A DNA stretch of 64,000 nt from the NCBI RefSeq assembly GCF_042660285.1, contig NZ_JBHSTP010000001.1, positions 930,001-994,000 of the forward strand. The letters are read 5' to 3'. Below, piece after piece: positions 58,247 through 64,000 of this stretch. The notes under the pieces are model-generated. The model did not search any database and was not told the DNA's origin. It worked only from the letters and a program-made list of their open reading frames with translations. A program made the translations under genes and the position numbers. The stretch is from Luethyella okanaganae (lineage in GTDB: Bacteria; Actinomycetota; Actinomycetes; Actinomycetales; Microbacteriaceae). The number at the start of each line of letters is the position of its first letter. The first letter of the stretch is position 1.

Positions 58247-60127
58247 TCAGAGGAACAGGTGCTGCGCTTCGCGCTCGCGCTCGTACTCCTGGCGGGCCAG
58301 CGTGCTCGACTCGAGGGTCGACACCTCGGCGACGGGTACGTCCCACCAGGCGCCCGACCCGCCGAAGCGAGCCTGAGCGTCGACCTGGACGTAGACGACG
58401 CTGGTGCCTTCGAAAGCAGTCGCCTCACTGAGCGCGGCGCGGAAGGACTCCGCGTTGTCGGCGCGCCACACAGTGGCTCCGTAGCTTGCCGCGTTCGCTG
58501 CGAAGTCGACCTCGATGCGGGCGCCATCGTGACGCTCGCCCTTGCCACGCTCGTTGAAGCGGCAGGCGAAGCCCTGCGATCCGCGGCTCTCGGAGAGCGC
58601 TGCGATGGAGCCGTAGCCGTAGTTGTCCACGATCACGATCGTCATCTTCAGCCTCTCCTGCACCGCGGTCATGACCTCTTGCGAGAGCATCAGGTAGGTG
58701 CCGTCGCCGATGAGGCCGAAGACATGCCGGCTCGGGTCGGCGATAGCGTTGCCGATGGCGCCCGGGATCTCATAGCCCATGCAGGAGTTGCCGTACTCGA
58801 TGTCGTAACCTTTGACCGATCCCGCTCGCCAGAGGCGGTGCAGGTCGCCCGGCATCGAACCGGCGGCGTTGACTATCACGTCGCGCTCGTTTGCCGCGGC
58901 GTTCAGGATACCCATCATCTGCGCCTGCGATAGCGTCCGGCTGTCATCGAGTTCGATGATCCGGTCGATCTCGGCGCGCCAGCTGCTTGCGGCGGTGACG
59001 GTCTCGGCTCGCGTGGCGGCCGGGACTGACCAGCCGTCGAGCGCCTTGAGCAATTCGGTGAGCGTCTCGCGTGCGTCGCCGACGAGCGGCGTCGCAGATT
59101 CCTTCAGCGCGTCGATCTCGGCGACGTTGATGTTGATGAAGCGGACGCTCGGGTTCTTGAACATCGTGTTCGACGCCGTGGTGAAGTCCGTGTAACGCGT
59201 GCCGATGCCGATTACTATGTCGGCGTCGCCTGCGATGGCGTTGGCGAACGCCGAGCCGCTGGCGCCGAGGGCGCCGAGAGCCAGCTCATGATCGTGCGGC
59301 ATGGACGCCTTACCGGCCTGGGTGACGCCGACGCCAATGCCGGTAGCCTCAGCGAAGGCAACGAGCTGCTCGCTCGCGCACGAATAGATGACGCCGCCGC
59401 CGGCGATGATCACCGGGTTGGTGGCCGATGCGATCATCCGCGCCGCGCGAGCGATCGCGGCCCTGTCGGCGCGGTTGCGGGCGACGTTCCAGACGCGGCG
59501 TTCGAACAGTGCGGTCGGGAAGTCGTACGCTTCGGCCTGCACATCCTGAGGCAGGGCGATGGTGACGGCGCCGGTATCGGCTGGGCTGGTCAGCACTCGC
59601 ATCGCCTCGAGCAGAGCCGGGGCCAGCTGCTCGGGTCGCCAGATCCGGTCGAAGTAGCGCGAGACCGACCGGAAGGCGTCGTTCGCGGTGATGTCGGCCG
59701 CGTACGGCAGCTCCTGCTGCTGCAGGACCGCGCCCGTCGACCGCGTCGCGAAGACGTCGCTGGGAAGCAGCAACACCGGGATGTGGTTCACTGTCGCGGT
59801 CGCCGCGCCGGTGATCATGTTGGTCGCGCCCGGCCCGATAGAGGTGCTGACCGCGAGGGCGCCGAGGCGGTTCTTCATCTTCGCGTAGCCGATGCCGATG
59901 TGCACCATGCCCTGCACGTTGCGGCCCTGGTAGTAGCGGAACTCATCCTGGTGCTGCAGCATCGCCTGGCCGATGCCGGCCACGTTGCCGTGACCGAAGA
60001 TGCCGAAGGCGCCACCGAAGAACTGCTCGGTCACGCCGTCGCGCTCGACGTATTGCGCTTTGAGGAACTGGATCACCGCCTGACCGACGGTGAGGCGAGT
60101 GGTGGGAACGGCGGTCGTGTGCGTCAT
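58247..60127 (-). CDS. iolD: 3D-(3,5/4)-trihydroxycyclohexane-1,2-dione hydrolase
   Basis: A ThDP-dependent enzyme that opens the ring of the inositol-derived dione, in the third step of myo-inositol breakdown. It has 626 residues, with the three-domain layout of the acetolactate synthase superfamily. It has the family motif FGGAFGIFGHGNVAGIGQA and the TPP motif GDGTYLMLSQEVMTAVQERLKMTIVIVDNYGYGS. Start ATG 60127 has AAAAGGA upstream. It sits between iolB and the aldehyde dehydrogenase. Confidence 0.95.
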   Translation of the reverse strand: MTHTTAVPTTRLTVGQAVIQFLKAQYVERDGVTEQFFGGAFGIFGHGNVAGIGQAMLQHQDEFRYYQGRNVQGMVHIGIGYAKMKNRLGALAVSTSIGPGATNMITGAATATVNHIPVLLLPSDVFATRSTGAVLQQQELPYAADITANDAFRSVSRYFDRIWRPEQLAPALLEAMRVLTSPADTGAVTIALPQDVQAEAYDFPTALFERRVWNVARNRADRAAIARAARMIASATNPVIIAGGGVIYSCASEQLVAFAEATGIGVGVTQAGKASMPHDHELALGALGASGSAFANAIAGDADIVIGIGTRYTDFTTASNTMFKNPSVRFININVAEIDALKESATPLVGDARETLTELLKALDGWSVPAATRAETVTAASSWRAEIDRIIELDDSRTLSQAQMMGILNAAANERDVIVNAAGSMPGDLHRLWRAGSVKGYDIEYGNSCMGYEIPGAIGNAIADPSRHVFGLIGDGTYLMLSQEVMTAVQERLKMTIVIVDNYGYGSIAALSESRGSQGFACRFNERGKGERHDGARIEVDFAANAASYGATVWRADNAESFRAALSEATAFEGTSVVYVQVDAQARFGGSGAWWDVPVAEVSTLESSTLARQEYEREREAQHLFL

Positions 60128-60158
60128 CGCATTCGTCCTTTTCGTGTCGGGTTCGCGG

Positions 60159-61001
60159 CTAGGCCTGCGGGTATCGGGGGATGAGTGGGATCCGCGGGTC
60201 GACATCCATCTCGGCCCAGGCCGAGACCAGCTCGGCGAGCTCGGGATCCTGCGCGGCCTGCAGCGTGCGCTGAGGAGCCGGGCCGGCCATCACGTTGAGG
60301 TAGTAGAGATCGTGCCCGTGAGCCGCGACCGTGGTGTGATAGGCCCACGGAAGCAGGCAGATGTCGCCGTCGCGCACCGTTTCGGCCAGCTCGAAGCCGC
60401 GCTCGGGGCTGTATGCGCGCTGAATCGCCCAGCCCTTTTCGGGGTCGCGCAGACGGTAGTAGTAGGTCTCCTCGAGCTGGGCCTCACCGTCGTGCTCGTG
60501 CTCGTGCTTGTGCGGCGGGTAGCTGGACCAGTTCCCACCGGGCGTCCAGACCTCGATGACGAGGAGGCGGTCGGCCGGGAAGGCCGGCGGAATCAGGGTG
60601 GAGACCTGGCGGGAGGCGTTGCCTGCACCGCGGGACTCGACAGGCAGGTCATCGGGCGTCACGAGGACGACCTCGTGCTTCGTCGTCGCCGGCGCCGATG
60701 CGATCGCGAGCTCGGCGCCTGAGCTCGCCGTGACGGTGACCGCAGTGTCCCGAGGGATGTAGAGGCAGTGACCGAGCCCCTCGAAGACACTGGCCCGGCC
60801 GCCGAAGACGTGCTCGGTGCCATCGACGTTCGCCGTCACGGTTCCGGACAGTGGCACCAGCGCACGTTCGTCACCGTCTGCCTCGAAGGAGAGAGTCTGG
60901 CCGTCGAAGACGGTGACTTCGAACGAGACGAACTCCCACCCGGCGATCTCGGGCGTGATCTTCTTCCACGCGCCCCGTTCCAGGATCTGGGGATCAGTCA
61001 T
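60159..61001 (-). CDS. iolB: 5-deoxy-glucuronate isomerase
   Basis: It converts 5-deoxy-glucuronate to 2-deoxy-5-keto-gluconate in the inositol pathway. The 280-residue bicupin has the metal-binding set in PPHKHEHEHDGEAQLEETYYYRL and a later histidine in AYHTTVAAHG. It starts at ATG 61001 with AAAGGA seven bases upstream. Between it and the upstream isomerase gene are 73 bp with an AT-rich dyad, so an internal promoter is possible. Confidence 0.95.
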   Translation of the reverse strand: MTDPQILERGAWKKITPEIAGWEFVSFEVTVFDGQTLSFEADGDERALVPLSGTVTANVDGTEHVFGGRASVFEGLGHCLYIPRDTAVTVTASSGAELAIASAPATTKHEVVLVTPDDLPVESRGAGNASRQVSTLIPPAFPADRLLVIEVWTPGGNWSSYPPHKHEHEHDGEAQLEETYYYRLRDPEKGWAIQRAYSPERGFELAETVRDGDICLLPWAYHTTVAAHGHDLYYLNVMAGPAPQRTLQAAQDPELAELVSAWAEMDVDPRIPLIPRYPQA

Positions 61002-61049
61002 GGTGCAGTCCTTTCTGCGGCCGACGCGTCCGCGCTGACTCTCGAATAA

Positions 61050-61084
61050 TATCGTTATACGGACATATTGTCCATTATACGATA
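61050..61084. promoter_or_regulatory. AT-rich dyad before iolB, candidate operator
   Basis: A perfect core GGACA-TAT-TGTCC (61061-61073) is flanked by imperfect outer arms TATCGTTATA and TATACGATA. The element covers the stop codon region of the upstream isomerase gene and lies about 50-80 bp before the iolB start. Sites with this nested form often bind dimeric LacI- or GntR-type repressors. No such gene is in the window. Confidence 0.5.
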
Positions 61085-61956
61085 ACAGATTGCTCAGTTG
61101 GGGCGTCGGCGAGGGCGAAGGTCTCGAGAGCGGTGCTTCGGGCAAGATCGAGTGCGGTCTCGAGCGGTCGGGCGCGGTGCTCGTCCGAGATGACCTCGAC
61201 ACCCCACGGCCCGGCGTATCCCATCGTGCGCAGCGTGCGGATGAAGCCGACGACGTCCTGCGCCCCGCGGCCGACGAGCGTTCGCCGGTTCCGCGTGTCC
61301 TCGAAGAGGGTGCCGACGACGTTCTCCGGCGCATCACTGAGCTCGACCCCGAAAATGGTCTCGATCGGTACGGAGGCGGCGAACTCCTCGAGCGATGTGC
61401 CGGCGCGGAACACATGCCAGAAGTCGACGATGAGGCCGGCGGCGGGGTGATCGACCGCCCGGATGAGCTCGGCACCGCGTGGCAGCGATTCGATCACCGA
61501 GAACGGCAGCGGCTCCAGCGCGACGCGACAGCCGATCTGTGCGGCCTCCTCCGCGAGGCGCCACAGCGGCTTCACGTACGAGTCGAGCTCCGGGGTCGGT
61601 CCGCCGACTGCCGGCCCGACCTTGATGAACGTGGCGCCGAGAGTGTCGGCGGCTTCGAGCAGCATGTCCCAGCGCGGACGCCACGTCCGCTCGTCCGCCT
61701 GCCACCAGCCGGTGGCGAGTTCGACCTCGACGTGCTTGAAGCAGGCCGCATCGATCTCGGCGCGCAATGCTGTGAATCCGATCGTGTCGCGCACCACGGC
61801 GAGATCCTCGTGGGCGAATCCGAATCCGTCCCAGCCCGCGGCTGCGATCGCGCGAATGCGTTCCAGCGGCGGGTGCGGGCTCACCTCCGACGGGTCCAGC
61901 GGCCCGACATCGCCCGCGCTCGTCCAGCAGGTCGCGACTAGGCGGGGCTCGCTCAT
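61075..61956 (-). CDS. Sugar phosphate isomerase/epimerase, TIM barrel (IolE/IolH-like)
   Basis: A 293-residue protein of the AP-endonuclease-2 TIM-barrel family. The metal-site segments are visible: EVELATG, KVGPAVGG, CRVALEPLPFSV, GLIVDFWHVF and WGVEVISDEH. Members in iol operons are the inosose dehydratase IolE or the related IolH/IolI isomerases; sequence alone does not settle which one this is. The start overlaps the Gfo/Idh stop by 4 bp (ATGA). Confidence 0.85.
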   Translation of the reverse strand: MSEPRLVATCWTSAGDVGPLDPSEVSPHPPLERIRAIAAAGWDGFGFAHEDLAVVRDTIGFTALRAEIDAACFKHVEVELATGWWQADERTWRPRWDMLLEAADTLGATFIKVGPAVGGPTPELDSYVKPLWRLAEEAAQIGCRVALEPLPFSVIESLPRGAELIRAVDHPAAGLIVDFWHVFRAGTSLEEFAASVPIETIFGVELSDAPENVVGTLFEDTRNRRTLVGRGAQDVVGFIRTLRTMGYAGPWGVEVISDEHRARPLETALDLARSTALETFALADAPTEQSVIV

Positions 61957-62963
61957 AGGTTCAGGTCCACGTCGACGGTTCGACCCGTGCGTGCGGATTG
62001 CTCTGCAGCGTCGGCGAGGATCAATGCGGCCCGCCCGTCCTCAAACCCCGGGCTGCGCGAGGGTTCGCCAGCGATCGTGTCGATGAATGCCTCGAGTTCG
62101 AGGCGGTAGGCGTCACCGTACCGCTCCAGGAAGAAGGAGTGATACGGCACTCGTGCCTCGACGAGAGACGCGGTGTGCGCGGTGATGACGCTTGGACCGA
62201 TGTTTCCGATCTGCAACATGCCCCCGGAGCCGAAGGCCTCGAAGCGTTGGTCGTAGCCATACGCGCTGTGGCGGGAGTTCGCGATCGTCACCAGCTCGCC
62301 ACCCGCGGCCTCCAACGTGACGACGACCGCGTCGAAGTCACCCGCATCGGCGATGGCGGAGCTGAACTGGTTGGCGCCGCGTGCGGTGACTCGCACGATG
62401 TCCGGGAGGAAGAACCGGGCCATGTCGAAGTCGTGGATCGTCATGTCGCGGAAGATTCCGCCGGAGACGGCAACGTAGGCGGCCGGCGGCTCGGCCGGGT
62501 CGCGGCTGATGATCGAGAGCTGTTCGAGCGTGCCGATCTCGCCTTCGGCGACGCGGCGCTGCAGCTCGGCGAAGTGCGGGTCGAAACGTCGGTTGAAGCC
62601 GAGGACGACGGGCTGCGTCGACGCTGCGGCCTTTGCACGCAGCGCGTCGACGCGTGCGATGTCGAGGTCGATCGGCTTCTCGCAGAGCGCCGGGATCTGG
62701 GCATCGAGTGCGCGGTCGATCAGATCGACGTGGGTCGGTGTCGGCGACGCGATGACGAGAGCGTCGATGTCGTCCGCCGCGAAGAGGTCGGCGGGCTCGG
62801 CCGTCGCGCGACCGCCGTAGTTCGCTGCCGTCGACCTGGCTCCGTCGACGAACGGATCGCACACCCACTGCAGGGTAGCGCGGGGGGAGGCGGAGATGCT
62901 GGCGGCATGGACCTGGCCGATCCGACCGGTGCCGAAGAGGCCGAACCGCAGAGGCGTCGTCAT
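61953..62963 (-). CDS. Gfo/Idh/MocA dehydrogenase, IolG-like (myo-inositol 2-dehydrogenase)
   Basis: A 336-residue NAD-dependent dehydrogenase. It has the Rossmann motif GTGRIG at 11-16, the catalytic lysine K96 in CEKPIDL, and the D173/H177 pair in RDMTIHDFDMARFF, which is the IolG signature. In an iol operon the expected reaction is oxidation of myo-inositol to scyllo-inosose. It overlaps the TIM-barrel isomerase gene by 4 bp and follows a second Gfo/Idh gene by 59 bp. Confidence 0.9.
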   Translation of the reverse strand: MTTPLRFGLFGTGRIGQVHAASISASPRATLQWVCDPFVDGARSTAANYGGRATAEPADLFAADDIDALVIASPTPTHVDLIDRALDAQIPALCEKPIDLDIARVDALRAKAAASTQPVVLGFNRRFDPHFAELQRRVAEGEIGTLEQLSIISRDPAEPPAAYVAVSGGIFRDMTIHDFDMARFFLPDIVRVTARGANQFSSAIADAGDFDAVVVTLEAAGGELVTIANSRHSAYGYDQRFEAFGSGGMLQIGNIGPSVITAHTASLVEARVPYHSFFLERYGDAYRLELEAFIDTIAGEPSRSPGFEDGRAALILADAAEQSARTGRTVDVDLNL

Positions 62964-63022
62964 TGTGGGGTCCTTGACATCGTTGGGGGAGGGGGAGAGG
63001 GGACTGGCTCGGGGGACGCGGA

Positions 63023-64000
63023 CTATCGAGTAGCGGACGACTGCAGATCGACGGGGGCGTCGGTCAGCCGCGAACGTGCGGCGGCCTCGGCGATCTCCAC
63101 CGCGTGGATCCCAGATCGGGGTGGCGTGAGGTTCGCATCCTCGCCGCGGATGACGCGGACGAAGTGCGCGATCTCGCTCCGGAAGGCGATCTCGAAACGG
63201 TCGATGAACTGGTCGTACGGTTGAGCAGGCCCCGGAACGCCGGGCTCGGTCGAGGTGACGGGTGCGCGTGGTTCGAGGCCGGCGGAGAAGGTGTTCTCAG
63301 AACCGAACACCTCCAGGCGCACGTCCTGGCCCGCGCCGTTGTGGCGCATACCGCTAACCAGCGCCAGTGCGCCCGACTCGAGCGTGAGGATTGCGGCGGC
63401 GGTGTCGGTATCGCCGTAGTCGCGGTAGAGCGGCTCGTCGAGAACGGAGCCCACCGCCTGCACGCACACCACGTGCTCGCCCGTGACCCACGGGATCGCG
63501 TCGAAATCGTGGATGAGCATGTCCAGCCACATCCCGCCCGACTTCGGGATGTAGTCCAGGCTCAGAGGGAGATGGTCGTGACCGGTCGCGCGCACGAGGC
63601 GGAGGCGACCGGCGTCGCCGCCGAGGATCCGACCTCTTAACGCCTGGTGGGCGGGATCATACCTGCGGTGAAACGCGACCATGACCTGCGACGGGTACTC
63701 ATCGAGTTCGTCGGAGAGCGCCTCGAGCTGTTCCAGGTCGATCGAAAGCGGCTTCTCCACCAGTACGGGCACGCCGGCTCGGGCGGCCTGCCGGGTCAGA
63801 TCGGGATGCGACGCCGTCGGCGACGCGATCACCAAGCCGTCGATGTCGGCGGCGACGGCGGCGACGGAACTCGTCGACCATGCCAGATCGACCTCGGATG
63901 ATGTGGGGGCGTGTTCGCCTGCGATGATGGTGGAGGCCCGCGGCGCGATGCTTTCAAGCAGACGATGGGCGGCATTTGAAAGGCGGTTCTCGTCTCGTCC
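63023..64000 (-). CDS. Second Gfo/Idh/MocA dehydrogenase, N-terminus outside the window
   Basis: Oxidoreductase of the same superfamily as its neighbour; the frame is open to the window edge, and about 325 residues are visible. The catalytic lysine lies in VEKPLSIDL, and the histidine pair in WLDMLIHDFDAIPW. The first visible residues (ENRLSNAAHRLLESIAP) belong to the Rossmann fold, so only a few N-terminal residues are missing. It may be a scyllo-inositol or other polyol dehydrogenase. It is the most upstream member of the iol operon seen here. Confidence 0.88.
   Translation of the reverse strand, partial: GRDENRLSNAAHRLLESIAPRASTIIAGEHAPTSSEVDLAWSTSSVAAVAADIDGLVIASPTASHPDLTRQAARAGVPVLVEKPLSIDLEQLEALSDELDEYPSQVMVAFHRRYDPAHQALRGRILGGDAGRLRLVRATGHDHLPLSLDYIPKSGGMWLDMLIHDFDAIPWVTGEHVVCVQAVGSVLDEPLYRDYGDTDTAAAILTLESGALALVSGMRHNGAGQDVRLEVFGSENTFSAGLEPRAPVTSTEPGVPGPAQPYDQFIDRFEIAFRSEIAHFVRVIRGEDANLTPPRSGIHAVEIAEAAARSRLTDAPVDLQSSATR

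Noticed and set aside
1..64000. CRISPR arrays, insertion sequences, rRNA genes, riboswitches
   Set aside because: No regular repeat-spacer arrays, transposase frames with terminal repeats, rRNA-like stretches or recognisable aptamer motifs were seen. Reading by eye may miss weak aptamers.

Overview
The window is about 64 kb of high-GC chromosomal DNA from an actinobacterium, most likely of the family Microbacteriaceae. The evidence is gene content and gene order: sepH with DUF4193, DUF3093, dut, DUF3710 and DUF3159; aconitase with dxs; RNase D with DUF3000; trigger factor with clpP1, clpP2 and clpX; GTG and TTG starts; and several leaderless promoters. The family-level placement is inference, not a database result. 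No phage, plasmid, insertion sequence or CRISPR array was seen.

Layout. 1-4.5 kb: a mechanosensitive channel cut by the window edge, then a reverse-strand operon of ABC exporter plus two-component system. 4.5-9.5 kb: aminopeptidase N, and a forward flavoprotein/BASS-transporter pair behind a Fur/Zur-like palindrome. 9.5-14.9 kb: an unusual zinc-knuckle SDR, rpiB, a Nei-type glycosylase, a PaiB-like protein and an amidohydrolase. 15-17.2 kb: a second NarL-type two-component system with perfect palindromes around it. 17.2-20 kb: a decayed accessory patch holding partial copies of the 3' end of that response regulator, two copies of one promoter/leader, a secreted orphan protein, gene remnants and a minisatellite beside tRNA-Gly. 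20-25.2 kb: tRNA-Pro and the tig-clpP1-clpP2-clpX proteostasis block.

25.2-27.5 kb: a broken sugar-utilisation locus, with a ROK repressor lacking a clear start and a sugar ABC permease fused by deletion to the 3' end of a GH31 glycosidase gene. 27.5-40.3 kb: sepH (cell division), conserved actinobacterial hypothetical genes, dut, a CtpE-like P-type ATPase, acnA, dxs and an aldo/keto reductase. 40.2-49.5 kb: a DHFR-like remnant, a fatty-acid beta-oxidation pair, RNase D, DUF3000, an alpha/beta hydrolase, SufE, a rhodanese and ZapE.

49.5-52.9 kb: two tandem ammonium transporters whose 5' ends are almost identical, the first behind a GlnR-like box, then an orphan PemK/MazF-like toxin. 53-64 kb: two overlapping IclR regulators diverge from a split transketolase. 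Facing it is a reverse-strand inositol-type catabolic operon: aldehyde dehydrogenase, iolD, iolB, a TIM-barrel isomerase and two Gfo/Idh dehydrogenases, the last cut by the window end.

The most interesting non-routine points are the metal-type operator on the flavoprotein-transporter pair, the decayed duplicated array at 17-20 kb, the fusion-by-deletion sugar locus, the repeated leaderless promoter architecture, and the gene-conversion patch in the amt pair.
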